This document shows positions 17,245 through 25,223 of a stretch of 49,109 nt of DNA, one piece after another. The notes beneath the pieces were generated by a model. That model worked only from the letters and a program-made list of their open reading frames with translations. It ran no database searches and was not told the origin of the DNA. Position numbers and translations under genes: made by a program. Position 1 is the first letter of the stretch, and every line of letters begins with the position of its first letter. Origin of the DNA: JAIXUI01 sp943373175 (lineage in GTDB: Bacteria > Bacteroidota > Bacteroidia > UBA7662 > JAIXUI01); NCBI GenBank assembly GCA_943373175.1, contig CALSBM010000016.1, forward strand, positions 1 through 49,109, given 5' to 3'.

Positions 17245-17844
17245 TTAGGCCGATTGCTTCGCTAATTGGCTCACCCACAACTCCAAGATGCCGATTATTT
17301 GATCGAAGGCAGTTTTGCTTTTCAAGGCTTTGCCTATCGCAAAGGCGCCTTGTATGGAAGCCAAAATAAAGAGAGTAACGTCGTCAACGACCAAATGAGC
17401 TGGTAAATGCCCTTGCTGAACGCCGGCTTTCAAGCTTTGGCGAAGCATTCTTCGCTCCTCGGCGATGATAAATTGTAACCTGTTGTGAAAACCCTCATCC
17501 AAAGGCGACATTTCCTGAATCAGGTTATTGAGTGGACAACCCAGTGCCGCAGATTCATCGGAAGTGCAAATTTTGGATTTAAACTGAGCCAAAATTGCCA
17601 GTATTCCGTCGATAACTCCACTTGGATGCTGTTCCACGGTTTTCCAAAGTCCCAAGTACTGTGGCCGAAGTATTTCCTCTACAATGGCGTAACCCAAGGT
17701 AATCTTATCCGGAAAGTAATGGTAAAACGCTCCTTTGGTTATGGATAGCTCCTGAATGACCTTATCAGTACGCATTCCCTGAAAGCCATGCAAGTGCATT
17801 GCCTTAAAATGAGCATTTAAAAGTTCCTCCCTTGTAGCTTTCAT
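17245..17844 (-). CDS. TetR/AcrR family transcriptional repressor
   Basis: 199 residues from the ATG at 17844; the in-frame ATG at 17859 would fall inside the operator, so the later start is preferred. The N-terminal TetR helix-turn-helix is clear: LLNAHFKAMHLHGFQGMRTDKVIQELSITKGAFYHYFPDKITLGYAIVEE, with the recognition-helix signature TKGAFYHYFPDK. The C-terminal two thirds form the helical ligand and dimer domain, with no assigned ligand. The gene is 122 nt upstream of the NmrA-like gene on the same strand. Near-identical palindromes precede both genes, which points to autoregulation plus control of the oxidoreductase. The inducer is probably a small reactive or toxic compound, but that is inference. 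Confidence 0.9.
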   Translation of the reverse strand: MKATREELLNAHFKAMHLHGFQGMRTDKVIQELSITKGAFYHYFPDKITLGYAIVEEILRPQYLGLWKTVEQHPSGVIDGILAILAQFKSKICTSDESAALGCPLNNLIQEMSPLDEGFHNRLQFIIAEERRMLRQSLKAGVQQGHLPAHLVVDDVTLFILASIQGAFAIGKALKSKTAFDQIIGILELWVSQLAKQSA

Positions 17845-17848
17845 AAAA

Positions 17849-17880
17849 CAAAGATACACCTACCAGTTAGTAGGTGTATC
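17849..17880 (-). promoter_or_regulatory. Autoregulatory operator and -7 box of the TetR gene
   Basis: A perfect 11-bp inverted repeat GATACACCTAC (17853-17863) / GTAGGTGTATC (17870-17880) with a 6-nt spacer. Its 18-bp core ACCTACCAGTTAGTAGGT matches the oxidoreductase operator at 14 of 18 positions. The -7 box TATCTTTG (17849-17856, minus strand) overlaps it, and the ATG follows 4 nt later. Confidence 0.75.
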
Positions 17881-17904
17881 GTTATGCAGTTGTTTTATAC
17901 TTAC

Positions 17905-19044
17905 TTACGCTTCTCTAAACGTAGTGATGGTCATAGTTTGGTTATGCAATTCTGCATAATTGTTATTCAAAGTAGGGCAAAGCTCACCATAAGAATAGAA
18001 TCCAGTTAAAGCGGTATGGTTGCCCAACACTTCTCTTACTGCTTCTAATTCTTCTTCGGTACGTTGTCCTAGCACTAATTTTCTACCAACACAACTTACG
18101 AGAATCGCAAGTTCTGGTTTATGGTCATCAACTCTATTCAAGGCATATTCAGCAGCAATCGACGCTCCATCAATGAGTCTATCGAAGTTGGCCTTCATAA
18201 ATTGAGCTTTCGCTCCCTGAGGAATATCGCCGGCGAAAATCATACTACTATCCTGTTCATTTACATTAAGAATAGTTCGAACCAAAGGTTCAGGTTTACC
18301 GTCAACAATAATTTGTAAAGGGAACAACAAAGCAGAGCCAGGTAAATCTTTTGCCTTATCCCCAAGGTAGATTTTGTACAAATCGAGTGCACTTTCTCCA
18401 TCCAGCTCGTATAAAACGTTACCAGAAGCCTTCGTTATCTGGCGTTCCGGCCCAAAACTGTCCCAACCGCCCATTGAACCGAGGCCAATTTGTATGCTAT
18501 TGCCAAAAAAACCTAATCCAACGATATTTCCCTCTCGTAAATCGTCGTCTAATCCAACGAGGGTAGATTGAAAGCGGGTATCATCGCCGGCTAATCCTCC
18601 AGAAACCGTTACATCCTCAGGTAAATGATCGTGTAACCCTTTAGCTAAATCAGAACCGTTTACAATTTGCCCGTCTGAAATCAGGAAAACATGCTTTAAT
18701 CCTTCTTGATACAACCCAATAGCCAACGATTTACCAGCTTCGTAGCTAGTTCCGTAATCATGAAAATTAATTGGGTGAATCTTTACCGGCGTTTGGTTAA
18801 AACTAACCGCTGTGACACTCAATTCGCCAGAATCTAAGTTAGTGCCAATGATATCTCCTGATGAAGAAGAGCTGATAATCCTAGCACCGGGATATTGCTG
18901 TTGCAATTTGGCCCTAATCTCAGGTTGATTAAGCACCATCCGGTCGCCGAAAACTAAAACAAAGGGTACTGAATCCCCAGCTTGTATGTTTTGGCGCGAA
19001 AAAGTTAACGCTCCGCTATTTACAACTGCTTGATCTACTTTCAT
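17905..19044 (-). CDS. FIST domain sensory protein (FIST_N and FIST_C)
   Basis: 379 residues, no signal peptide or membrane segment. The N-terminal half has the FIST_N features: LVFGDRMVLNQPEI, GARIISSSSSGDIIG, GLKHVFLISDGQIVNGSDLAKGL, TVSGGLAGDDTRFQSTLVG and GNIVGLGFFGNSIQIGLGSMGGWDSFG. The C-terminal FIST_C half includes ALDLYKIYLGDKA and ends with AILVSCVGRKLVLGQRTEEELEAVREVLG and TGFYSYGELCP. FIST domains are thought to bind small ligands such as amino acids in signal-transduction proteins. Here no output domain is fused, so it would act as a stand-alone sensor. It is divergent from the lipoprotein gene, only 40 nt away. Confidence 0.9.
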   Translation of the reverse strand: MKVDQAVVNSGALTFSRQNIQAGDSVPFVLVFGDRMVLNQPEIRAKLQQQYPGARIISSSSSGDIIGTNLDSGELSVTAVSFNQTPVKIHPINFHDYGTSYEAGKSLAIGLYQEGLKHVFLISDGQIVNGSDLAKGLHDHLPEDVTVSGGLAGDDTRFQSTLVGLDDDLREGNIVGLGFFGNSIQIGLGSMGGWDSFGPERQITKASGNVLYELDGESALDLYKIYLGDKAKDLPGSALLFPLQIIVDGKPEPLVRTILNVNEQDSSMIFAGDIPQGAKAQFMKANFDRLIDGASIAAEYALNRVDDHKPELAILVSCVGRKLVLGQRTEEELEAVREVLGNHTALTGFYSYGELCPTLNNNYAELHNQTMTITTFREA

Positions 19045-19084
19045 ATTCGTTTTCCCTAAATTACCTATTATTAGTTTTAATCTG

Positions 19085-20359
19085 ATGCGTGCAGAACGAA
19101 TATTTTTCTTTTTTTTATTGGTAACACTGTTTTCTTGTCGGAAGGAAAGAGAGGATGAAACTCCTCCTAAAGTTCGAATTTTGAGCCCGATTGGAGGAGT
19201 TCAAGCCGGTATCCCGTCTTCGTTTCGAATCAAAGCAGAAGCTTCAGATAATTTAGCCCTTAGAAGCATCACGATTAGCCTAACCCGAAACGGACAAAGC
19301 TTTACAACGCCTTTAGTTCTATCGGTAAGCAGCAAACAAGCCACCATCGATACCCTCTATTCCATCCGAGATATCTATTTGGAAGGGGGAAGTTATAGCA
19401 TTACCGTAACAGCAGATGATGGCGTTCAAACCACTTCCGATTATAGCTCCATACAACTATCTCCTTATCCTGATAGTATCTTAGGCTATTGGGTAGCCAT
19501 ATCAAGCAATACCGAAAACAAGCTTTTACTTTTAGATTCTGCCTTTCAAACCACCCAAAACTGGACATTGCCAGATTTTCCGGCAGGGATGGAGTACAAC
19601 AAACGCAACGATAATTTATGGTTAGCTTTCCGTAACCTGAACCAGATCAGGGGAATGCAGTTAGATGGAGGCTTAAATTGGGAGATTACTTCAGGAAATC
19701 AGGTCGTGGCACAGTTTCATCCATGGGCAGGGAAGCTCGAAGAGGCTTTTTACACCTGCGATCGAAATGGATTTGTAAGAAGTAGAGATGCATTCGGCCA
19801 AGTACTTTGGGCATATACCAGTCCGGAAACCCAATCTATCCCTTATTTTCTGTATCGGGATCAAACCAGGTTGTTTATAGGCATTCAACCTAATGGAAAT
19901 GGAGAGCCAAGGTTCAAAATTATTCATGCGCTTTTCAGCGGTCAACTTCTAGAACGGACGATACAAATGACCCTGAGCAGCATACAAAAACAGGACGCTG
20001 ATCGGTATTGGTTGTTCGGTTGGCAGGGGAACAATGGCATTATCGCTCGTTACCAATACACTACGAACTCTTGGTCGGTGGTAAAGACCCTCACCGGCGA
20101 ACGAGTGTTGAGCAGCTATAAAGCTGAAAACGGAGAAATCCTTGTGGCCACTTCATCAGGAATTCGCAGATGGATTACCGTTAGTGAAAGCTTAACCGAT
20201 GCCCATGGCCCTATGAACGTTAGTAGATTCCTGAAATCCGCCAACAATCAACTTATTATGGTGAGTGATTTAGGGCTTTTCCTTCTGAATGGAACTGCTA
20301 TTTATACGCCTCCTTCCGGTTATCATATAGAAACAGCGTGTAAAAGAGCCAACAAATGA
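19085..20359 (+). CDS. Hypothetical lipoprotein with Ig-like domain and probable beta-propeller
   Basis: 424 residues. The N-terminus MRAERIFFFFLLVTLFSCRKERED is a lipoprotein signal with the lipobox Cys at residue 18. Residues about 30-130 look like an Ig/cadherin-type beta-sandwich (PPKVRILSPIGGVQAGIPSSFRIKAEASDNLALRSITISL...SYSITVTADDGVQT). The rest is a run of short beta-strand blocks (LLLDSAF, WLAFRNL, FYTCDRNGFVRSRD, YWLFGWQGNNGIIARY, GEILVATSSGIRRW, LIMVSDLGLFLLNG) of the kind seen in beta-propellers. I do not recognise a named family. It is probably anchored to a membrane and may bind a ligand or partner. Confidence 0.75.
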   Translation: MRAERIFFFFLLVTLFSCRKEREDETPPKVRILSPIGGVQAGIPSSFRIKAEASDNLALRSITISLTRNGQSFTTPLVLSVSSKQATIDTLYSIRDIYLEGGSYSITVTADDGVQTTSDYSSIQLSPYPDSILGYWVAISSNTENKLLLLDSAFQTTQNWTLPDFPAGMEYNKRNDNLWLAFRNLNQIRGMQLDGGLNWEITSGNQVVAQFHPWAGKLEEAFYTCDRNGFVRSRDAFGQVLWAYTSPETQSIPYFLYRDQTRLFIGIQPNGNGEPRFKIIHALFSGQLLERTIQMTLSSIQKQDADRYWLFGWQGNNGIIARYQYTTNSWSVVKTLTGERVLSSYKAENGEILVATSSGIRRWITVSESLTDAHGPMNVSRFLKSANNQLIMVSDLGLFLLNGTAIYTPPSGYHIETACKRANK

Positions 20360-20443
20360 AAGAGGTTAAGTAAAGGATAAATTGAATCTTTTCGTAATTC
20401 TCCGATACTGGTACAATATACTGGAAAACCAACTTGCTATTTA

Positions 20444-20486
20444 AACAAAAGAGGATGTAAATCAATGACTTACATCCTCTTTTGTT
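20444..20486. terminator. Perfect 17-bp terminator hairpin, downstream of tRNA-Ser
   Basis: AACAAAAGAGGATGTAA (20444-20460) pairs perfectly with TTACATCCTCTTTTGTT (20470-20486) around a 9-nt loop. The AT-rich base of the stem gives a T-rich end on either strand, so it can terminate the tRNA on the minus strand and the lipoprotein gene on the plus strand. Confidence 0.85.
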
Positions 20487-20500
20487 ATTATGACTTGTTG

Positions 20501-20588
20501 CGGAGAGAGAGGGATTCGAACCCTCGATACGCTTTTGACGTATACACACTTTCCAGGCGTGCTCCTTCAACCACTCGGACACCTCTCC
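20501..20588 (-). tRNA. tRNA-Ser(GGA)
   Basis: 88 nt. On the minus strand the acceptor stem GGAGAGG pairs with TCTCTCC (last pair G-T), the anticodon loop is CTGGAAA on the stem CACGC/GTGTG giving anticodon GGA, a long variable arm (class II) follows, and the T arm is GAGGG-TTCGAAT-CCCTC. Discriminator base G. The CCA end is not encoded. It reads UCC/UCU serine codons. Confidence 0.96.
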
Positions 20589-20599
20589 TTGGCGGGTCA

Positions 20600-20628
20600 C
20601 AAAGGTAATGTTCCCACGCTAAAATCAA
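20600..20628 (-). promoter_or_regulatory. Promoter of tRNA-Ser
   Basis: On the minus strand TTG (20626-20628), an 18-nt spacer, then TACCTTTG (20600-20607), the Bacteroidota TTG...TAnnTTTG form, placed 11 nt before the tRNA 5' end. Confidence 0.85.
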
Positions 20629-20651
20629 AACCGGATATCCGATTTCTAGGG

Positions 20652-22607
20652 TTAAGGATGCAGCACTTTATGGGTCTTGCCGGCAATTTCAAGCAGGTAA
20701 ATCCCAGAAGAGCGACCGTTGAAATCGAATGCCGTAGTTCCGGCTTCCAGACTTCCTGAAGTCAACATCCTTCCATCTATGGTTAATAAACGAAATTCAA
20801 CTTTTCTACTAACACCAAAGAGCGCGATTTTCCCTTCCAGGCTAATTCCTGAAGTAAAGATTTCTTGTGCTTCTTCATCTCCTGTACTCAGACCCAATGA
20901 ATTCATCCTCGAAATCGCACTACTGCTTCCTTTCAGAATCCATAAATCGGGATCAAGTTGAACTTGAATAACAGAGTCTTGTTGTGGTAGGCTCTGAACA
21001 GGCAAAGAAGGATCTATGCGAATATCACGCGTTAATCCTCCTATTAACTGCAAACGCAACGGTATAGGAGTATTGAAAAAAGGATTGGAAATTGCCGAGG
21101 GACTCTGGCTTTGTTGTATGAACAATTGACCATTGCTCCAATTCCAGCGAACCTGATAACTGGGAAACCCTGCACCCAGTATCCATTGGTTAATGTAATC
21201 CGTAAGGTTAACTCCTGTGGCAGCTTCAATAAGGGATTTAAAATCTGAAGTGGTAGAAGTGCCAAAAGCCCTCACTTGCAGGTAAGACCTAAGGCTGGAA
21301 TAGAACAGTGAGTCTCCTAATAAATATCGAAGAGTATGTATCACTACCGCTCCTTTTTTATAGGTAAGTTGTGAGCTGAAAATCCTCGATTCGCTGGCAC
21401 CGGCAGGAACATATACCGTTCCATTGGCCTGTGACAAAGCAGAATTCTGAGCAGAAGTCAACCAGTTTCGAGCATTACCATTGGGTATCATTTCCCGATA
21501 CAGGTATTCTAGGTAAGAAGCAAAACCTTCATTCAACCAGATGTCGCTCCAAGTTCTACAAGTTACATAATCGCCAAACCACTGATGACCAAGCTCGTGA
21601 GCGGTTAAATCTTGGCCAAAATTCCCTTGCGTAGTCATGGTTTGATGTTCCATACCACCACCAAGAGGCGCCATCATGTGGCCATACTTTTCCTGATAAA
21701 ACGGATAAATGCCAAAACGGGAGGAAAACTTCTCCAACATATCAGCAGAAACATCAATTTGGGCTTTTAAATAGGGTAACGTTGCTCCAAAATTGGGATT
21801 GCTTCCGTTATAAACTAAGTTTTGAATCAGTATAGAATCAGGGGCGAAGGCCGCAGGCTTCGCCCAAACATTGTAAAAGGAATAGTCCGAAACAGCATAA
21901 GCAATCAGATAGAAAGCGATAGGATAACGAGTTTTCCATCTGAAACGAAGTTGATTGTTGCTTAGAGTATCCACCCCTTGAAGCATTCCATTCGCGCCAC
22001 CTTTTTGATTGCCAGGCACGATAAGCCAAGTATCAACCGAATCAATTTTGTCGTCTAAGTCTCCATTTTTACATGGCATCCATTGCTGAGCACCAAATGG
22101 CTGAGACAGCGTCCAAGTTGCCCTGGTTGACCACGTTGGCGATGCCTGTGAACTTACGGCTGCACTGGCTCCAGATTGTGCAGTAGGTGTACCTTGGTAA
22201 TAAACATCCACTGAAAAGGCAGTACCGGCAGCCAACAAGGTTTGAAAAGGCATATAAACGCGGTTATTCGACCTGACAAAACTTCTTAACTGCCCATTCC
22301 ACCGAATGCTGTCAATGGCCATATTGTCGTTCAGATCAAACCAGAAAGTGTCAATTCCTGAAGCGCCTACTGTAGCAGAAAGCGTTGCATGAGCGCCGAT
22401 AGCGGTGTTTTGGTTAGAAACCTGGAACCTCAGGTGGTAGTGGTGGATGTTGTAATCACTAAAAGAGGCGCTATTTGCTGTTCTGGCTTGAAGCCGAAGT
22501 CCGTTTAAATGCGATTTCCAACCACATGGATCATCAAAACCCAGATGTTGAGCGGAAAGGGAGTAGAAAAAGCAACAAAAAAGTAGAAGGAGTACTAATT
22601 TCTTCAT
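20652..22607 (-). CDS. M1 family metallopeptidase with T9SS sorting domain
   Basis: 651 residues from the ATG at 22607; the in-frame TTG three codons upstream is less likely. A signal peptide (about 1-19, ending FYSLSAQ) precedes an M1 aminopeptidase-type domain: substrate loop GGGMEHQTMTTQ (near 317), zinc motif HELGHQW (near 336-342) and the third ligand in WLNEGFASYLEYLYRE (near 359), the HExxH-x18-E arrangement. M1 enzymes remove N-terminal residues from peptides. The last 80 residues form a T9SS type A C-terminal domain (FGVSRKVEFRLLTIDGRMLTSG...SSGIYLLEIAGKTHKVLHP), so the enzyme should be secreted or surface-bound. It lies 37 nt downstream of pcm and may share its transcript. Confidence 0.93.
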   Translation of the reverse strand: MKKLVLLLLFCCFFYSLSAQHLGFDDPCGWKSHLNGLRLQARTANSASFSDYNIHHYHLRFQVSNQNTAIGAHATLSATVGASGIDTFWFDLNDNMAIDSIRWNGQLRSFVRSNNRVYMPFQTLLAAGTAFSVDVYYQGTPTAQSGASAAVSSQASPTWSTRATWTLSQPFGAQQWMPCKNGDLDDKIDSVDTWLIVPGNQKGGANGMLQGVDTLSNNQLRFRWKTRYPIAFYLIAYAVSDYSFYNVWAKPAAFAPDSILIQNLVYNGSNPNFGATLPYLKAQIDVSADMLEKFSSRFGIYPFYQEKYGHMMAPLGGGMEHQTMTTQGNFGQDLTAHELGHQWFGDYVTCRTWSDIWLNEGFASYLEYLYREMIPNGNARNWLTSAQNSALSQANGTVYVPAGASESRIFSSQLTYKKGAVVIHTLRYLLGDSLFYSSLRSYLQVRAFGTSTTSDFKSLIEAATGVNLTDYINQWILGAGFPSYQVRWNWSNGQLFIQQSQSPSAISNPFFNTPIPLRLQLIGGLTRDIRIDPSLPVQSLPQQDSVIQVQLDPDLWILKGSSSAISRMNSLGLSTGDEEAQEIFTSGISLEGKIALFGVSRKVEFRLLTIDGRMLTSGSLEAGTTAFDFNGRSSGIYLLEIAGKTHKVLHP

Positions 22608-22644
22608 TTGAGTCAAAAATGCTCTCCAAGATACACATTGGCGA

Positions 22645-23298
22645 TTACCAACCTTGCTTTCCTATCAATGGAACAAACCTAAAATCTTGAAACTGTTCTG
22701 TTTCGAAGGTAACTTCATCCATTCGGGTAATGCGCAACATGGTTTGTTTCTCACCATCACCAACAGGAATCACTAATATTCCGCCTATTTTTAACTGTCG
22801 AAGAAGATTTTTCGGAACATCCGGGGCTCCGGCTGTTACTAATATTCGGTCAAATGGCGCTTCTTGTTCTAATCCTAAGCTGCCATCCCCATAACGGCAT
22901 TGAACCCGATAAGGAAGCTGCGAAAGAAAGCTTCTAGTTGCGGAAAAAAGCTGCATCTGTCGTTCGATGCTATAAACAAACGCTCCGAGGCACGCCAATA
23001 CACAAGCTTGATAACCACTTCCGGTACCAATTTCAAGGACTTTATGCTTCGAAGTCACCTGCAAAAGCATCGTTTGATACGCAACGGTAGAAGGCTGGGA
23101 TATAGTTTGGCCGGCTTCAATAGGAAAAGCAACATCCAAGTATGCCTGCTTCATGAAAATAGGAGGAAAAAACACATGCCTTGGCACTTCAGCCATGGCT
23201 TTTAAAACATTGGTATCATGAATTCCTTTTTCCTGCAAGTCACGGATCATTTGTTTACGAAGCCCTCTCGCAATTGGGGTATCCTGTAGTGCAGCCAT
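22645..23298 (-). CDS. pcm: Protein-L-isoaspartate O-methyltransferase
   Basis: 217 residues from the ATG at 23298; an upstream in-frame start at 23334 would overlap the promoter. The family signature is clear: MIRDLQEKGIHDTNVLKAMAEVPRHVFFP, then AYLDVAFPIEAGQTISQPSTVAYQTMLLQ, the SAM-binding VLEIGTGSGYQACVLA, YSIERQ, and DRILVTAGAPDVPKNLLRQLKIGGILVIPVG. The enzyme methylates isoaspartyl residues in aged cytoplasmic proteins so they can revert to normal aspartyl bonds. A full consensus promoter ends 5 nt before its ATG, so the mRNA is probably leaderless. It is divergent from the oxidoreductase gene. Confidence 0.95.
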   Translation of the reverse strand: MAALQDTPIARGLRKQMIRDLQEKGIHDTNVLKAMAEVPRHVFFPPIFMKQAYLDVAFPIEAGQTISQPSTVAYQTMLLQVTSKHKVLEIGTGSGYQACVLACLGAFVYSIERQMQLFSATRSFLSQLPYRVQCRYGDGSLGLEQEAPFDRILVTAGAPDVPKNLLRQLKIGGILVIPVGDGEKQTMLRITRMDEVTFETEQFQDFRFVPLIGKQGW

Positions 23299-23303
23299 TA
23301 CGA

Positions 23304-23334
23304 CAAAGCTATAAGTGCTGGCCGCAGAAGGCAA
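23304..23334 (-). promoter_or_regulatory. Promoter of pcm
   Basis: On the minus strand TTG (23332-23334), a 20-nt spacer and TAGCTTTG (23304-23311). The ATG follows only 5 nt after the -7 box, so transcription would begin at or next to the start codon. Confidence 0.75.
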
Positions 23335-23367
23335 TTAAAAATTTAATTTCGCATCGAAAATCGCTTC

Positions 23368-24354
23368 ATGCTGAAGATAGCCGTTCTGGGCGCTGGTCAT
23401 CTGGGTAAAATCCACCTTCGCTGCCTCAAAAATATTTCCCATTTCCAACTTGTAGGGGTCTATGATCCGAATGAGGAAAACGCACGAATTGCGCATGAAT
23501 ACTACGGAGTTACTCCCTGGCGCAGTATGGAAGCACTTATTGATGCTGCCGACGTGGTAGATGTTGTAACTCCTACCCTCTCGCATTTTGATTGTGCGCG
23601 TATGGCAGTCAAAAAGCTTAAGCACGTTTTCATTGAAAAACCTCTGACCAATACTGTTCAGGAAGCCGAACAGTTGATGGCCTTGGTTAAAGAAGCAGGA
23701 ATAAAGGTTCAAGTAGGACACGTAGAGCGGTATAATCCAGCCTTTATAGCAGCCAAAGACTATGATCTTTCTCCAAAGTTTATTGAAGCGCACCGCCTTT
23801 CAACTTTTAACCCGCGAGGTACCGATGTCCCCATTGTGCATGATTTAATGATTCACGACCTCGACATCATGTTAAGTGTGGTGAAATCCAATATTCGGCA
23901 TATCAGTGCAAGTGGCGTATCCGTTTTATCGGACACACCAGATATTGCGAATGCTCGAATTGAGTTTGAAAATGGCTGCGTTGCTAACCTCACCGCCAGC
24001 CGTATCTCGCTGAAAAGCATGCGAAAAATGCGTTTCTTCCAACAAGATGCCTATATCAGTGTTGATTTCTTAGAAAAGAAAACCGAGGTTTTCAAGCTCA
24101 ACGACCCTTCAATTGTTCCCAACGTCCATTCAACTACCATGGAAATTGATCTTGGCCCTGGACGTGGAAAGAAGCTTATTTCATTCGATGTTCCTCCTGT
24201 ACCGGAAATCAATGCTATTCAAAGTGAATTAGAAGATTTCGCTTTGTCAATTGTTAAGAACATTGAACCTAACGTTACAATACAAGATGGTTATAAGGCG
24301 TTGAAAGTAGCTGATCAGATTGTTCAGCTAATTGCAAAAAACCGAATGGCTTGA
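23368..24354 (+). CDS. Gfo/Idh/MocA family NAD(P)-dependent oxidoreductase
   Basis: 328 residues. The Rossmann N-terminus MLKIAVLGAGHLGKIHLRCL holds the GxGxxG-type motif. DVVDVVTPTLSHFDCARMAVKKLKHVFIEKPLTNT is the family's nucleotide and catalytic EKP region. VGHVERYNPAF and DLMIHDLDIML are the substrate-side segments of Gfo/Idh proteins. Such enzymes oxidise or reduce sugars, often nucleotide sugars, in polysaccharide pathways. Its stop codon overlaps the start of the next gene (TGATG), so it is co-transcribed and probably translationally coupled with the lipoprotein and the sugar-phosphate transferase, which supports a role in surface glycan synthesis. A TAATTTCG element (23344-23351) may be its -7 box. 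Confidence 0.9.
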   Translation: MLKIAVLGAGHLGKIHLRCLKNISHFQLVGVYDPNEENARIAHEYYGVTPWRSMEALIDAADVVDVVTPTLSHFDCARMAVKKLKHVFIEKPLTNTVQEAEQLMALVKEAGIKVQVGHVERYNPAFIAAKDYDLSPKFIEAHRLSTFNPRGTDVPIVHDLMIHDLDIMLSVVKSNIRHISASGVSVLSDTPDIANARIEFENGCVANLTASRISLKSMRKMRFFQQDAYISVDFLEKKTEVFKLNDPSIVPNVHSTTMEIDLGPGRGKKLISFDVPPVPEINAIQSELEDFALSIVKNIEPNVTIQDGYKALKVADQIVQLIAKNRMA

Positions 24355-25223
24355 TGAGGAAAAAGTACCCATTTTTATTTCTATCTTATTTTTTACTTCT
24401 TACGCTTACTCTGGCAAGTTGTGAGTTGAATCCTGCTATTGAAAAGCCCAGTTATATTCATATATCGGCCATTGGTTTTGCCAGTAATTACCCTGAACAC
24501 GGCACTAACTCACATAAAATTACCGACGCGTGGGTTTACATCAACGACAATTTAATTGGAGCATACCAGCTTCCGGCCACACTTCCGGTTCTCGCTAAAG
24601 ACAAAGGAAAAATCAAGGTTTTCCCAGGAGTTATCCTTAACGGCATTTCATCAACTCGTCAAGTCAATCCTTTTTACACTGGATCGGATTTCGATCCTCG
24701 CTTTGAAATCGGCAAAACAGACACTTTAAGGCCTATATCTTCTTACCGAACCGGAACACGGTTTATTTGGAGAGAAGATTTCGAATTACCCGGCCTTACC
24801 ATAAAAACAAGTGCTGCCTCCGATACTACTTTACAACGCCTCAACAATTCGCCTTTAGTTTTTGAAGGAATGGGCACTCTCGCGATGTATGTGGATCAAC
24901 GAGCTCCCATATTAAAATCCGAGACTATTAACCCATTTCCTTTGCCGCAGCGTGGTTCTTCAGCCTTTTTAGAAATGGATGTGAAGAACAACACTCCTTT
25001 ATATTTGGCTTTATTGATTACCGCCAGCAATGGACAAAGTGCTGAAATTCCCTTTGTCGGGATAAATCCATCAGCTACTTGGAGAAAACTCTACATTAAC
25101 CTGACTCCGGTTGTAAATGCTCAACCCTTAAACAGTACATACAAAGTAATTTTCTTTGCTAAAAAAGAATCGACAGCCACGGTTGACACTGTTTTACTTG
25201 ATAACATCAAAATCGTGTACTGA
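24354..25223 (+). CDS. Hypothetical lipoprotein in a glycan operon
   Basis: 289 residues from the ATG at 24354, which overlaps the previous stop (TGATG). The N-terminus MRKKYPFLFLSYFLLLTLTLASCELNP is a lipoprotein signal with lipobox LASC. The mature protein is beta-rich and has no motif I can name: AWVYINDNLIGAYQLPATLPVLAKDKGKIKVFPGV looks like a small beta domain, and the second half (FIWREDFELPG...ALLITASNGQ...WRKLYINLTPVV...YKVIFFAKKESTATVDTVLLDNIKIVY) looks like a jelly-roll or carbohydrate-binding-type beta-sandwich. It sits between a Gfo/Idh oxidoreductase and a sugar-phosphate transferase with overlapping stop and start codons on both sides, so it probably acts in the same export or assembly process. 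Confidence 0.78.
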   Translation: MRKKYPFLFLSYFLLLTLTLASCELNPAIEKPSYIHISAIGFASNYPEHGTNSHKITDAWVYINDNLIGAYQLPATLPVLAKDKGKIKVFPGVILNGISSTRQVNPFYTGSDFDPRFEIGKTDTLRPISSYRTGTRFIWREDFELPGLTIKTSAASDTTLQRLNNSPLVFEGMGTLAMYVDQRAPILKSETINPFPLPQRGSSAFLEMDVKNNTPLYLALLITASNGQSAEIPFVGINPSATWRKLYINLTPVVNAQPLNSTYKVIFFAKKESTATVDTVLLDNIKIVY

